From Ruminococcus sp. (lineage in GTDB: Bacteria; Bacillota; Clostridia; Oscillospirales; Acutalibacteraceae), in assembly GCA_017416065.1 (NCBI GenBank), contig JAFQDM010000026.1, forward strand, positions 1 through 58,416: a stretch of 58,416 nt of DNA, written 5' to 3'. Positions 32,768 to 42,103 of this stretch are shown in pieces (the first letter of the stretch is position 1; every line of letters begins with the position of its first letter). The translations under genes and the position numbers were made by a program. The notes under the pieces are model-generated. The model ran no database searches. It was not told the origin of the DNA and saw only the letters and a program-made list of their open reading frames with translations.

Positions 32768-35290
32768 ATGAAATTATCCTTTTCAACTAACGGCTGGAGT
32801 GGCTTTGCCTGGGAGGATTTTTACTCCATGGCAAAGGATCTTGGCTTCAAGGGCTTTGAGCTTCATGACGTGAGCAGAAGTGTTTACTATGGAGTGAACG
32901 GCCCATTAAGAGAAGAAAATATAAACAGAACAGTAAGACGTCTCGCTTCCCTTGAGCTGTCTATCCCTTGCATAGACGCACTTTGCGATATTGCAAACGC
33001 GCAGAAGCAGGAGGAAAATATAAGCGAGATCAAGCGCCACATCGAGCTGGCGGCTCAGCTGGGTTGTCCTTACGTGAGAGTTCACGCAGGATTTGACAAT
33101 ACGGAGAACCCGGATGAGGTGGCAGAGAAGGTGTTGAGAGCTTGCCTTGAAACTGCCGAAAAAAACAAGGTTGCAATGCTGGTAGAGACTGTGGGTGTGT
33201 ATGCAGACACAGCAAAGCTCAGAGATCTTCTGAACGTTTTCGCTTGCGACAACATTGCAGCTCTTTGGGATATGAGCCATCCTTACAGGGATATGAACGA
33301 AGCGCCTGAGCAGACCATCACAAATCTGGGTGCGTATATAAAGCATGTTCACATAAAGGATTCCGTATCCGAAAACGGCAAAACCTCCTACCGCCTTATG
33401 GGCGAGGGAGATATGCCTATTGATGATATGATGTTTGCACTTACCTCCATCAACTACGAGGGCTTTGTTTCCTTTGAGTGGATACCCACCTGGATAGAAG
33501 AGATCGGCGATGCAGGCATTGTGTTCCCTCATTTCATCAACTATATGAGCCGTTTTGATGCAGCCGCAGCTGCAGGAACTCAGCTCTATGACAATAAAAC
33601 AAAGACGGGTAAGTTTATCTGGAAGAAAGAGACCCTGATCAATTTGACCTGTTCTCAGATGCTTGATAAGATCTGTGAGCACTTCCCCGACCAGTACGCT
33701 TTCAGATACACCACCCTCGATTATACCCGCACCTATACCCAGTTCAGGGATGACGTTGACGAATTTGCAAGAGTACTCATTTCTCTTGGTGTCAAAAGCG
33801 GAGACAAGGTTGCCATATGGGCAACCAACGTGCCCCAGTGGTTCATAACCTTCTGGGCAACAACAAAGATAGGCGCAGTGCTTGTAACGGTCAACACCGC
33901 ATACAAGATCCACGAGGCAGAGTACCTCTTCCGCCAGTCAGATACCCACACCCTGGTTATGATAGAAGGCTCAAAGGATGCAAGCTACGTTGATATTGTA
34001 AGGGAGCTTTGTCCCGAGCTTGAGACAGCCACCCCCGGCGAACCCCTTCATTGCCGCAGACTTCCCTTCCTGCGCAACGTTATCACCGTTGGATGTCAGA
34101 CAAAGGGTGCTCTCACCTGGGAGCAGTCCCTGAAGTTTGCAAGCAAAACTCCTTTGGAGGAGGTAAGGCGCAGAGCCTCTTTGGTAGATCCTCACGATGT
34201 TGGTAATATGCAGTACACGTCGGGCACTACGGGCTTCCCCAAGGGTGTAATGCTCACTCACTACAACTTCCTCAATAACGGCAAGTGCATTGGCGACAGA
34301 ATGGATCTGTCTACCGCAGACAGAATGATGATCCAGGTTCCCATGTTCCATTGCTTCGGAATGGTTCTCTCCATGACGGCGGCAATGACTCACGGCGTTA
34401 CCATGTCACCCATACCTTACTTCTCACCCAAGAATTCACTTGCTTGTATTAATAACGAAAGGATCACCTGCTTCCACGGTGTTCCCACAATGTTTATAGC
34501 ACTTTTGGAGCACGATGACTTTGTAAAGACCGATTTCTCCCATATGAGAACGGGTATTATGGCAGGCTCACCTTGTCCCATTGCAGTTATGCAGGACGTG
34601 GTTGACAAGATGCATATGAGCGAGATCACCATTGTTTACGGTCAGACGGAGGCTTCTCCCGGATGCACCATGAGCAGTGCAGACGATCCTCTGGAGGTCA
34701 GAGTTTCCACAGTCGGCGGTCCTTTGCCCAAGATAGAGTGCAAGATCGTAGATCCCGAGACAGGAGAGGAGCTCCCCGACGGCGAAAACGGAGAGTTCGT
34801 TGCCCGCGGCTATAATATTATGAAGGGCTACTACAAAATGCCTCAGGCTACTGCGGCGGCAATTGACGCTGAGGGCTGGCTTCATACAGGCGACCTTGCC
34901 TGCAGAACTCCCGAAGGCAACTTCCGTATTACGGGCAGACTTAAGGATATGATCATCCGCGGAGGAGAGAACATCTATCCCAAGGAGATCGAGGAGTTTA
35001 TCTACACCCATCCAAAGGTGTCTGACGTTCAGGTTATCGGCGTGCCCGACGAGCAGTACGGAGAAGAGATCATGGCTTGCGTCATCCTCAAGGAGAATGA
35101 AGAGATGACCGTGGAGGAGCTCAAGCAGTACGTGCTTGATCATATGGCCCGCCATAAGGTTCCCAGATACATAGATTTTGTGGACAGCTTCCCCATGAAC
35201 GCTGCAGGTAAGATACTCAAATACAAAATGCGTGAAGACGCAGTTAAAAAATATAATCTCTCCAAAGCGGCAGAGATAGAAACAGCTTAA
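32768..35290 (+). CDS. Fusion: xylose-isomerase-like TIM barrel + AMP-dependent acyl-CoA synthetase
   Basis: The 840-residue protein has two clear parts. Residues 1-270 match the AP-endonuclease-2/sugar-isomerase TIM barrel, with metal-site-like VHAGF, LVETVG, WDMSHPY, HVHIKD and SFEWIP. Residues about 285-840 are an adenylate-forming ligase: P-loop YTSGTTGFPKG (483-493), YGQTEASP, GWLHTGDL, ITGRLKDMIIRGGENIYP and the C-terminal GKILKYKMRE with the catalytic Lys. The ligase resembles medium/short-chain acyl-CoA synthetases. The gene starts one base after the LeuA-like stop, so it is tightly coupled. The role of the barrel is unknown. The ligase would supply an acyl-CoA for the downstream oxidoreductase (inference). 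Confidence 0.88.
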   Translation: MKLSFSTNGWSGFAWEDFYSMAKDLGFKGFELHDVSRSVYYGVNGPLREENINRTVRRLASLELSIPCIDALCDIANAQKQEENISEIKRHIELAAQLGCPYVRVHAGFDNTENPDEVAEKVLRACLETAEKNKVAMLVETVGVYADTAKLRDLLNVFACDNIAALWDMSHPYRDMNEAPEQTITNLGAYIKHVHIKDSVSENGKTSYRLMGEGDMPIDDMMFALTSINYEGFVSFEWIPTWIEEIGDAGIVFPHFINYMSRFDAAAAAGTQLYDNKTKTGKFIWKKETLINLTCSQMLDKICEHFPDQYAFRYTTLDYTRTYTQFRDDVDEFARVLISLGVKSGDKVAIWATNVPQWFITFWATTKIGAVLVTVNTAYKIHEAEYLFRQSDTHTLVMIEGSKDASYVDIVRELCPELETATPGEPLHCRRLPFLRNVITVGCQTKGALTWEQSLKFASKTPLEEVRRRASLVDPHDVGNMQYTSGTTGFPKGVMLTHYNFLNNGKCIGDRMDLSTADRMMIQVPMFHCFGMVLSMTAAMTHGVTMSPIPYFSPKNSLACINNERITCFHGVPTMFIALLEHDDFVKTDFSHMRTGIMAGSPCPIAVMQDVVDKMHMSEITIVYGQTEASPGCTMSSADDPLEVRVSTVGGPLPKIECKIVDPETGEELPDGENGEFVARGYNIMKGYYKMPQATAAAIDAEGWLHTGDLACRTPEGNFRITGRLKDMIIRGGENIYPKEIEEFIYTHPKVSDVQVIGVPDEQYGEEIMACVILKENEEMTVEELKQYVLDHMARHKVPRYIDFVDSFPMNAAGKILKYKMREDAVKKYNLSKAAEIETA

Positions 35291-35320
35291 AAGTTTATTT
35301 CAAAAAAGGAGTGTAAGATT

Positions 35321-36388
35321 ATGTTGGATATTAAGATTACAAAAACCACTACCCCTAAGGAGAAGCCTCAGGACGAGTCAAAGCTGGGCTTCGGTAAGAT
35401 CTTTACAGACCATATGTTCATTATGAACTACACAGAGGGCGAGGGCTGGCACGATGCAAGAATCGTTCCTTATGAGAACATTTCCCTTTCTCCTGCGGCT
35501 ATGGTATTCCACTACGGCCAGGAGATGTTTGAGGGCCTTAAGGCTTACAGAGGCGAAAACGGCGAGCCCAGACTTTTCCGTCCCGATATGAACGCAAAGC
35601 GTACAAACGCTACCAACGAGCGACTTTGTATTCCTCAGCTTCCCGAGGAGGACTTTGTTGAGGCAGTCAAGGCTCTGGTTAAGGTTGATGCTGATTGGAT
35701 CCCCAAGGCACCGGGTACATCTCTGTACATCCGCCCCTTCATCATTGCAACAGACGATTTCCTTGGTGTTGCACCCAGCAAGACCTATATGTTTATGATA
35801 ATCCTTTCTCCCTCCGGTGCATACTACGCAAGCGGTCTTGCTCCCGTAGGTATCTGGATCGAGGATGACTATGTTCGTGCTGTACGCGGAGGCATCGGCT
35901 TTGCAAAGACAGGCGGAAACTACGCTGCATCCCTTGCAGCACAGGTCAAGGCTCATGACGGCGGCTACAGCCAGGTGCTCTGGCTCGATGGTGTGGAGAG
36001 AAAGTATATTGAAGAGGTTGGTGCTATGAACATCTTCTTCAAGATCGACGGCAAGGTTGTAACTCCTGCTCTCTCCGGCTCCATCCTTCCCGGCATTACC
36101 CGTAACTCTGTTGTAACTCTGTGCAAGAGCTGGGGCTACGAGGTAGAGGAGAGAAAGATCTCCGTAGATGAGCTTATTGAGGCTCAGAACACAGGCAAGC
36201 TGGAGGAAGTATTCGGCACGGGTACTGCTGCCGTTATCTCTCCTGTCGGAACCCTTCGCTACAAGGACGACGTTATGACCATCGGAGACGGCTCCATCGG
36301 CGAGCTTTCTCAGAAGCTTTACGACACGGTGACAGGTATCCAGAACGGTACCGTTGCTGATGAATTCGGCTGGGTTGTTCTTGTATGA
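35321..36388 (+). CDS. ilvE: Branched-chain amino acid aminotransferase
   Basis: The 355-residue fold-type IV PLP aminotransferase interconverts Leu, Ile and Val with their 2-oxo acids. Family landmarks are HYGQEMFEGLKAYRGENG, RPDMNAKR, YIRPF, AKTGGNYAAS, EVGAMNIFF, LPGITRNSV and EVFGTGTAAVISPV. The length is typical of the larger BcaT type. It lies inside the T-box operon, 30 bases after the fusion ligase gene with AAAAAGGAG before its ATG. Its last codons overlap the next gene by 4 bases (ATGA). Placement between a ligase and a 2-oxoacid:ferredoxin oxidoreductase points to one pathway. Confidence 0.94.
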   Translation: MLDIKITKTTTPKEKPQDESKLGFGKIFTDHMFIMNYTEGEGWHDARIVPYENISLSPAAMVFHYGQEMFEGLKAYRGENGEPRLFRPDMNAKRTNATNERLCIPQLPEEDFVEAVKALVKVDADWIPKAPGTSLYIRPFIIATDDFLGVAPSKTYMFMIILSPSGAYYASGLAPVGIWIEDDYVRAVRGGIGFAKTGGNYAASLAAQVKAHDGGYSQVLWLDGVERKYIEEVGAMNIFFKIDGKVVTPALSGSILPGITRNSVVTLCKSWGYEVEERKISVDELIEAQNTGKLEEVFGTGTAAVISPVGTLRYKDDVMTIGDGSIGELSQKLYDTVTGIQNGTVADEFGWVVLV

Positions 36389-37053
36389 TAAAGGACTTTA
36401 AGCGGATAACGATCTTTGCAGGGCATTACGGCTCAGGCAAAACCAACATAGCGGTAAATTATGCCGCACTTATTAAGAACACAACAGGCAAAAACGTGGC
36501 GCTGGCTGACCTTGACATTGTAAATCCCTACTACAGGGCAAAGGACAGTACGGACAGATTGGAGCAAATGGGAATCAGGATGATCTCCTCTCCCTTTGCA
36601 AACTCCAACGTTGACCTGCCTGCTCTTCCTGCAGAGGCTTACTCCGTTATAGACGACGAGGAGACCTATGCAGTGTGCGACGTAGGCGGTGACGACAGAG
36701 GTGCCTACGCTCTGGGCAGATACAGAGACGGCATACTCAAGGCAGACCACGAGATGCTTATGGTTGTGAATATGTACCGCCCTCTCACACGTACTGTGGA
36801 GGACGTCCTTGAGATGAAGGCAGAGATAGAAGCTGCCGCAGGAATCCCCTTCACGGGAATAGTTAATAACTCAAATATCGGGGTGCTTACCACTAAGGAA
36901 GAAGTGGTAAGCTCATTCCCATTTATTGAGGAAATTGAGAAAGCTACAGGTCTGCACTTGCGTTTTACGACAGTTTGGGATAAAATATACTGTGAGCTTT
37001 CAGAAAACTACAAAAATCTTATACCTCTGACCCTTCAGGAAAGGGTTTGGTAA
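36385..37053 (+). CDS. ParA/MinD-like P-loop ATPase
   Basis: The 222-residue protein has a deviant-Walker-type N terminus, FAGHYGSGKTNIAVNYA (P-loop GHYGSGKT near 13-20). It continues with ALADLDIVNPYYRAKD, a switch-like VCDVGGDDRGAYALG and VNMYRP. Close relatives lie next to the ferredoxin subunit of 2-oxoacid oxidoreductases in clostridia. It may help insert clusters or assemble the complex, but no function is established. Its start overlaps the ilvE stop by 4 bases and its stop is 17 bases before the ferredoxin gene. Confidence 0.8.
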   Translation: MIKDFKRITIFAGHYGSGKTNIAVNYAALIKNTTGKNVALADLDIVNPYYRAKDSTDRLEQMGIRMISSPFANSNVDLPALPAEAYSVIDDEETYAVCDVGGDDRGAYALGRYRDGILKADHEMLMVVNMYRPLTRTVEDVLEMKAEIEAAAGIPFTGIVNNSNIGVLTTKEEVVSSFPFIEEIEKATGLHLRFTTVWDKIYCELSENYKNLIPLTLQERVW

Positions 37054-37070
37054 AATTGGAGGAAATGAAT

Positions 37071-37274
37071 ATGGCAAAGGTAACATTCAACAAAAACCTC
37101 TGCAAGGGCTGTGCCCTTTGCGTAGGCGCTTGCCCCAAGGGTATAGTTGCACTTTCAGATGAGATCAACCAGAAGGGATATCATCCCGCAACTATCACCG
37201 ATCAGGAGAAATGCATCGGCTGTGCATTCTGTGCAACCATGTGCCCTGACTGTGTGATCACTGTTGAAAAGTAA
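37071..37274 (+). CDS. vorD: 2-oxoacid:ferredoxin oxidoreductase delta (ferredoxin) subunit
   Basis: The 67-residue protein has two [4Fe-4S] motifs, CKGCALCVGACPKG and CIGCAFCATMCPDC, and matches the small ferredoxin-like delta subunit of VOR/KOR enzymes. It carries electrons between the thiamine-diphosphate site and soluble ferredoxin. ATG 37071 is 8 bases after GGAGG; an ATG at 37065 is too close. It is the first of four contiguous subunit genes in the order delta, alpha, beta, gamma. Confidence 0.9.
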   Translation: MAKVTFNKNLCKGCALCVGACPKGIVALSDEINQKGYHPATITDQEKCIGCAFCATMCPDCVITVEK

Positions 37275-37287
37275 GGAGGAAGAGTAT

Positions 37288-38352
37288 ATGTCAGAAAAAG
37301 TTTTGATGAAGGGTAACGAAGCTCTGGCAGAAGCCGCCATTATGGCAGGCTGCCGCCACTATCTGGGCTATCCCATTACCCCTCAGACAGAAATTGCCGC
37401 TTACATGGCAAAGCGTATGCCCAAGATCGGCGGCACATTCCTGCAGGCAGAGAGTGAGGTTTCTGCCATCAATATGGTAATCGGCGTTGCATCCGCAGGT
37501 AAGCGTGCAATGACCTCCAGCTCAAGCCCCGGAATCTCTCTTAAGGGTGAGGGACTTTCTTACCTTGCAGGTTGCGACCTTCCTGCATTTGTTGTTAACG
37601 TTCAGCGCGGCGGCCCCGGTCTGGGCGGTATCCAGCCTTCTCAGTCTGACTACTTCCAGGCTGTAAAGGGTACCTCTCACGGTGACTATCATATGCTGGT
37701 GCTTGCTCCTGCTTCTGTTCAGGAGATGGTATCCATGACCTTCAAGGGCTTTGACCTTGCAGATAAATACAGAATGACCGTTATGCTCCTTGCAGACGGC
37801 ACAATGGGTCAGATGATGGAGCCTGTTTCCCTTGATATGGGCGAGGTTACAGAGTATGAAAAGCCCTGGGCAGTTACAGGTACAAAGGGTGAGCGTGCAC
37901 ACAACATCGTAAACTCCCTGTTCCTTAAGCCCGAAGAGCTTGAAGTAAAGAACTTTGAGCGTTACGAGAAGTACAGATATATTGAGGAGAACGAGGTAAT
38001 GTACGAGGAGTACATGATGGATGATGCAGACATCTGCATTGTGGCCTTCGGAATTGCCGCAAGAATCTCCAAGAACGCTATTGATATGGCACGCGCTAAG
38101 GGCATCAAGGTTGGAATGCTCCGTCCCATCACTCTCTGGCCCTTCCCCAAGAAGGAAATGAGAGCAATCGCTGACAGAGTGCAGAGCTTCATCAGTGTTG
38201 AGCTTAATATGGGTCAGATGATTGAGGATATCAAGCTTGCAACAGAATGCACAAAGCCCGTTTATCTTTGCAACCGCACGGGCGGTATGATCATGACTCC
38301 CGAAGAGGTACTTGCAAAGATCGAGGAAGCAAGCAAAGGAGGTAACAACTAA
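37288..38352 (+). CDS. vorB: 2-oxoisovalerate-type ferredoxin oxidoreductase alpha subunit
   Basis: The 354-residue protein has the pyrimidine-binding N-terminal domain of 2-oxoacid:ferredoxin oxidoreductases: MKGNEALAEAAIMAGCRHYLGYPITPQTEI, QAESEVSAINMVIGVASAGKRAMTSSSSPG (each quoted in part) and QRGGPGLGG. A C-terminal domain follows with VELNMGQMIEDIK. The pattern fits the VOR/KOR subgroup, which uses branched-chain 2-oxo acids or 2-oxoglutarate; gene context with ilvE favours branched substrates. ATG 37288 has AAGGAGGAAGAG in front; the frame extended to 37264 overlaps vorD. Confidence 0.9.
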   Translation: MSEKVLMKGNEALAEAAIMAGCRHYLGYPITPQTEIAAYMAKRMPKIGGTFLQAESEVSAINMVIGVASAGKRAMTSSSSPGISLKGEGLSYLAGCDLPAFVVNVQRGGPGLGGIQPSQSDYFQAVKGTSHGDYHMLVLAPASVQEMVSMTFKGFDLADKYRMTVMLLADGTMGQMMEPVSLDMGEVTEYEKPWAVTGTKGERAHNIVNSLFLKPEELEVKNFERYEKYRYIEENEVMYEEYMMDDADICIVAFGIAARISKNAIDMARAKGIKVGMLRPITLWPFPKKEMRAIADRVQSFISVELNMGQMIEDIKLATECTKPVYLCNRTGGMIMTPEEVLAKIEEASKGGNN

Positions 38353-39101
38353 TGGCAGTTGTATTTGAAAAGCCTAAGGCACTTACAGATGCAGTTCTTC
38401 ACTATTGCCCCGGCTGTACTCACGGTATTATTCACCGTTTGGTAGCAGAGGCTATTGATGAGCTGGGTATTCAGGGCAAGACAGTAGGTATTGCTCCCGT
38501 TGGTTGCTCCGTTATGGCTTACGATTATTTTGATATTGATATGGTTCAGGCTGCACACGGCAGAGCTCCTGCTGTTGCAACAGGCGTAAAGCGTGCAAAT
38601 CCCGAGAATATTGTATTTACATATCAGGGTGACGGCGACCTTGCGGCTATCGGTACTGCAGAGACAGTCCACTCTGCCGCAAGAGGTGAGAACATCACCA
38701 TCATCTTTGTAAACAACGCTATCTACGGTATGACAGGCGGTCAGATGGCTCCCACAACTCTGCCCGGTCAGGTTACTCAGACCTCTCCCTACGGCAGAGA
38801 TACAGCATCCGTAGGCTTCCCTCTTAAGGTTTGCGAGCTCCTCTCAAACGTAGACGGTGCTACATACCTTGAGCGTGTTGCAGTTAACAACGTTAAGAAC
38901 GTAAAGGCTGCAAAGAAGGCTATCAAGAAGGCTTTTGAGTATCAGGTTGAGGGCAAGGGCTTCTCTCTTATTGAGGTAGTTTCCACTTGTCCCACAAACT
39001 GGGGTATGACTCCTCAGAATGCACTCAACTGGCTGGAAGAGAATATGATTCCTTATTATCCTCTGGGTGTATATAAGGACAAATACGCACAGGAGGGCTA
39101 A
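38352..39101 (+). CDS. vorA: 2-oxoisovalerate-type ferredoxin oxidoreductase beta subunit
   Basis: The 249-residue subunit binds thiamine diphosphate: CPGCTHGIIHRL near the N terminus, PVGCSVMAYDYF, the cofactor motif GDGDLAAIG followed by NNAIYGMTGGQMAPTT, and SLIEVVSTCPTNWG near the end. These are diagnostic of VOR/KOR beta chains. Its start overlaps the alpha stop by one base (TAATG) with AAAGGAGG upstream, so subunits are made in step. It acts in the cytoplasm with the other three subunits. Confidence 0.92.
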   Translation: MAVVFEKPKALTDAVLHYCPGCTHGIIHRLVAEAIDELGIQGKTVGIAPVGCSVMAYDYFDIDMVQAAHGRAPAVATGVKRANPENIVFTYQGDGDLAAIGTAETVHSAARGENITIIFVNNAIYGMTGGQMAPTTLPGQVTQTSPYGRDTASVGFPLKVCELLSNVDGATYLERVAVNNVKNVKAAKKAIKKAFEYQVEGKGFSLIEVVSTCPTNWGMTPQNALNWLEENMIPYYPLGVYKDKYAQEG

Positions 39102-39105
39102 GACT

Positions 39106-39642
39106 ATGACAAAGAATATGCTTATTGCAGGCTTCGGCGGACAGGGTATCCTCTTCTGCGGAAAATTCCTGGCTTATGAGGGACTTCTGGAGGATAAGTC
39201 AGTAAGCTGGCTTCCTTCCTACGGCCCCGAGATGCGCGGAGGCACAGCAAACTGCTCAGTTATCATCTCAGATATCCCCGTTGGTTCTCCCATCGTTTCC
39301 AACCCCGATATCCTTATGGTTATGAATATGCCTTCACTTGATAAGTACGAGGACGCAACCGTCTCCGGCGGTCAGATCTTTGTTGACAGCGCACTTATTG
39401 ACAGAAAGGTAAACCGCACGGACGTTGAGGCTTACTACATCCCCGCAACAAAGCTTGCAAACGATGAGGGGCTTTCAGGCCTTGCAAATATGATCATGAT
39501 CGGTTACGTTATCAAGAAGAGTGGCATTATTCCTTTTGAGAATATTGACAGAGCTCTTCAGAAGGTAGTGCCTGCTTCAAAGCAGCACCTGCTGGATTCA
39601 AACAGAAAGGCACTGGAGCTTGGCTACAACTTTTCTGAGTGA
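39106..39642 (+). CDS. vorC: 2-oxoacid:ferredoxin oxidoreductase gamma subunit
   Basis: The 178-residue gamma subunit has the typical N-terminal [37 protein letters not shown] and PDILMVMN. It binds the CoA and interface region in this enzyme class. Start ATG 39106 lies 4 bases after the beta stop, with GGAGGGC upstream. The following gene has its own promoter beginning at the stop of this one, so this is the likely end of the T-box transcript, although no clear terminator is seen. Confidence 0.92.
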   Translation: MTKNMLIAGFGGQGILFCGKFLAYEGLLEDKSVSWLPSYGPEMRGGTANCSVIISDIPVGSPIVSNPDILMVMNMPSLDKYEDATVSGGQIFVDSALIDRKVNRTDVEAYYIPATKLANDEGLSGLANMIMIGYVIKKSGIIPFENIDRALQKVVPASKQHLLDSNRKALELGYNFSE

Positions 39643-39670
39643 TGACAAACCGCAAAATATATGCTATAAT
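39642..39670 (+). promoter_or_regulatory. Promoter of the XRE-cupin/ligase genes
   Basis: ATGACA, 17 bases, TATAAT, beginning in the vorC stop codon. Confidence 0.75.
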
Positions 39671-39736
39671 ATAATTTAAGCATTAATTTAGCTACAGATC
39701 TTCGCTATTCTATTTTAAAGAAAAGGAGAAACCGCT

Positions 39737-40288
39737 ATGACTGAACAATTAAAAGAAATAGGCACACGACTTGAAGAACTCAGAGATATCTGCGATATTT
39801 CTGCAGAGGATATGGCTCGTCAGATGGGTATGACCGTGGAGGAATACCGCGCATATGAGGAAGGACTGCTTGACTATTCCTTCAGCTTCCTTTACAATGC
39901 CGCAAACATCCTGGGTGTGGAAGTCGTGGACATTATGAGTGGTGACTCCCCCAAACTCTCCACCTGCGTTGTTACCAAGAAGGACCAGGGCATCGAGGTA
40001 AGCCGTAACGATTCCTACGACTATTCCCACCTTGCATTCACCTTCCGCGGAAAGCGCGCAGAGCCCATGATCGTCACCACTCAGCCTTCCAAGAAGACAC
40101 CTGTGATGCACGAGCACGAGGGACAGGAGTTTGATTATATTCTTTCCGGTGCAATGAAGTTTTACATTGGAGATATCTCCTATGAGCTTACAAAGGGCGA
40201 CAGTATCTACTTCGATTCCGGCAAGCCTCACTCGTTCAAGGCAATAGGGGACAAACCCCTGAAGTTCCTTGCAGTTGTAATCAAGTAA
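39737..40288 (+). CDS. XRE-family HTH regulator with C-terminal cupin
   Basis: The 183-residue protein combines an XRE helix-turn-helix (about 5-65: LEELRDICDISAEDMARQMGM, quoted in part, then EYRAYEEGLLDYS) with a cupin barrel (about 105-183). The barrel has the metal-type motif HEHEGQEFDYILSG and the late GDSIYFDSGKPHSF. Such proteins sense small acids or CoA precursors and control neighbouring catabolic or ligase genes. It has its own promoter and sits 19 bases before an acyl-CoA synthetase gene, its most likely target. Ligand unknown. Confidence 0.88.
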   Translation: MTEQLKEIGTRLEELRDICDISAEDMARQMGMTVEEYRAYEEGLLDYSFSFLYNAANILGVEVVDIMSGDSPKLSTCVVTKKDQGIEVSRNDSYDYSHLAFTFRGKRAEPMIVTTQPSKKTPVMHEHEGQEFDYILSGAMKFYIGDISYELTKGDSIYFDSGKPHSFKAIGDKPLKFLAVVIK

Positions 40289-40307
40289 TTAACCGGGAGA
40301 AAAGGAA

Positions 40308-42026
40308 ATGGCAATATACGAAAAATATACAGGCAGGTCAAGGGAGTCTTTTACCTCTCTTGAGGATTGTCGTCAGAACTACAAGCTCACATGGAACGAC
40401 AATTTTAACTTTGCCTACGATGTAATTGATGAGCTGGGTACTACAAAGCCCGAAAAGCTGGCGCTTTTGTATATCTCAGCCGATAACGAGGAGAAGCGCT
40501 TCACCTTCCGTGATATGATGCTCCTCTCAAACAAAGCGGCAAATTACCTGAAGTCTTTGGGCATCAAGAAGGGCGACAGAGTCCTGCTTATACTCAGAAG
40601 AAGCTATCTTTTCTGGGTAGTACTTCTGGGACTTCACAAGATAGGTGCCGTTGTTGTGCAGGCAAACGATATGCTCAAAACAGGTGAGTATATCTACCGT
40701 TGCAATGTGGGCAGAATAGATGCTATCCTCCTTACAGGCCACGGCAACTGCACAGAAAACTACGATGCAGGTGAGGGTCAGTACGAAACGGTACGCCTTA
40801 AGATGGTAACGGGTCACAAGGATGCAGGCAAGGACTGGATCGACTTTGAGGCAGGGCTTGAGGCAGCATCTGATGAATGGAAGCGCCCCACAGGCAAAGC
40901 TGCCACAAAGGCAACGGATCCCATGATGATGTGCTTCTCATCCGGTACAACTGGCTATCCCAAGATGATAGTTCACGATTTTTCATACCCCTTGGGTCAC
41001 ATTATGACTGGTCTTTTCTGGCACAGAGTTGTTGACGGCGGAATGCACTTTACCATTTCAGACACAGGCTGGATGAAGTCCGTTTGGGGCAAGCTCTACG
41101 GACAGTGGTTTGGCGAGACTGCAATTATGGTCTACGACTTTGAGCGCTTTGTTGCCAAGGATATTCTGGAGAAGCTGGAGAAATACCAGGTTACCACATT
41201 CTGCGTGCCTCCCACTATGTATCGCTTTCTTCTGCAGGAGGATGTAAAGTCCTACGACCTCTCGTCCATTCAGCATTGCTGTACTGCAGGCGAGGCTCTT
41301 CCCGCAGATGTTTTTGAGAATTGGAAGGAGCTCACAGGGCTTGAGATCCACGAAGGCTTTGGTCAGAGCGAAACTCCGATCTGTATTGGCACACTTTATC
41401 CCTGGAGCAAGCCTGTGCCCGGCTCAATGGGCAGACCTGTTCCGGGTTACGACATCAAGCTCCTGGATGCAGACGGCGAGGAATGCCGCCAGGGTATTAC
41501 GGGAGAGATATGCATCAAGGCTCCCACTCTTGCAACCAGACCCCGCGGTCTTCTGTGCAACTACAACTGGAGCAAGGAAGATACCAAGGAGAAATGGTAC
41601 GGCGGTTACTATCATACAGGTGACGTAGCTTATATGGATGAGGACGGCCTCTTCCACTATGTAGGCAGAAACGATGACGTTATAAAGTCTTCCGGCTACC
41701 GCATAGGTCCCTTTGAGGTTGAATCCGTGCTTTTGGAGCATCCTGCGGTTCTGGAGGCGGCAGTTACCGCTTATCCTCACGAAACAAGAGGACAGATAGT
41801 TAAGGCTAATTTGGTGCTTCGTCCCGGCTTTGCTCCCTCAGAGGAGCTCACCCAGGAGCTTAAGGACTATGTTAAGAAGAACACGGCGCCTTACAAGTAC
41901 CCCAGAATGATAGAGTACTTTGAGAGCCTGCCCAAGACCTTCTCAGGCAAGATCCGCAGAATTGAGATTCGTGCAAAGGATATGGAGAAATACCGTGCAG
42001 AGAAGCTCAAGGCTGAAAAAGAGTAA
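40308..42026 (+). CDS. AMP-dependent acyl-CoA synthetase (acetyl-CoA synthetase-like)
   Basis: The 572-residue adenylate-forming enzyme has P-loop SSGTTGYPKM (211-220), FGQSETPI, YYHTGDVAYMDEDG, GRNDDVIKSSGYRIGPFEVE and the C-terminal TFSGKIRRIEIR with the catalytic Lys. Layout fits the medium-chain/short-chain acyl-CoA synthetase group, which activates acetate, propionate, isobutyrate or larger acids. Together with the upstream XRE-cupin gene it forms a two-gene unit next to the vor cluster. It could supply branched acyl-CoA to VOR (inference). Terminator at 42044. Confidence 0.9.
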   Translation: MAIYEKYTGRSRESFTSLEDCRQNYKLTWNDNFNFAYDVIDELGTTKPEKLALLYISADNEEKRFTFRDMMLLSNKAANYLKSLGIKKGDRVLLILRRSYLFWVVLLGLHKIGAVVVQANDMLKTGEYIYRCNVGRIDAILLTGHGNCTENYDAGEGQYETVRLKMVTGHKDAGKDWIDFEAGLEAASDEWKRPTGKAATKATDPMMMCFSSGTTGYPKMIVHDFSYPLGHIMTGLFWHRVVDGGMHFTISDTGWMKSVWGKLYGQWFGETAIMVYDFERFVAKDILEKLEKYQVTTFCVPPTMYRFLLQEDVKSYDLSSIQHCCTAGEALPADVFENWKELTGLEIHEGFGQSETPICIGTLYPWSKPVPGSMGRPVPGYDIKLLDADGEECRQGITGEICIKAPTLATRPRGLLCNYNWSKEDTKEKWYGGYYHTGDVAYMDEDGLFHYVGRNDDVIKSSGYRIGPFEVESVLLEHPAVLEAAVTAYPHETRGQIVKANLVLRPGFAPSEELTQELKDYVKKNTAPYKYPRMIEYFESLPKTFSGKIRRIEIRAKDMEKYRAEKLKAEKE

Positions 42027-42043
42027 TAAACTGATTGAACATA

Positions 42044-42077
42044 TGTGAGGGTCTGGCATCAGGCCCTCATTTTTTGA
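42044..42077 (+). terminator. Terminator of the XRE-cupin/ligase unit
   Basis: TGAGGGtCTG / CAGgCCCTCA with loop GCAT and TTTTTTG. Confidence 0.9.
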
Positions 42078-42103
42078 GTGATTTTAATATTTCAGAGGTT
42101 TTT

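Noticed and set aside
32906-33913. 335-codon antisense frame inside the TIM-barrel/ligase fusion gene
   Set aside because: It is a shadow of the well-supported plus-strand gene, is rich in Cys, His and Ser without any family motif, and has no promoter or ribosome site.
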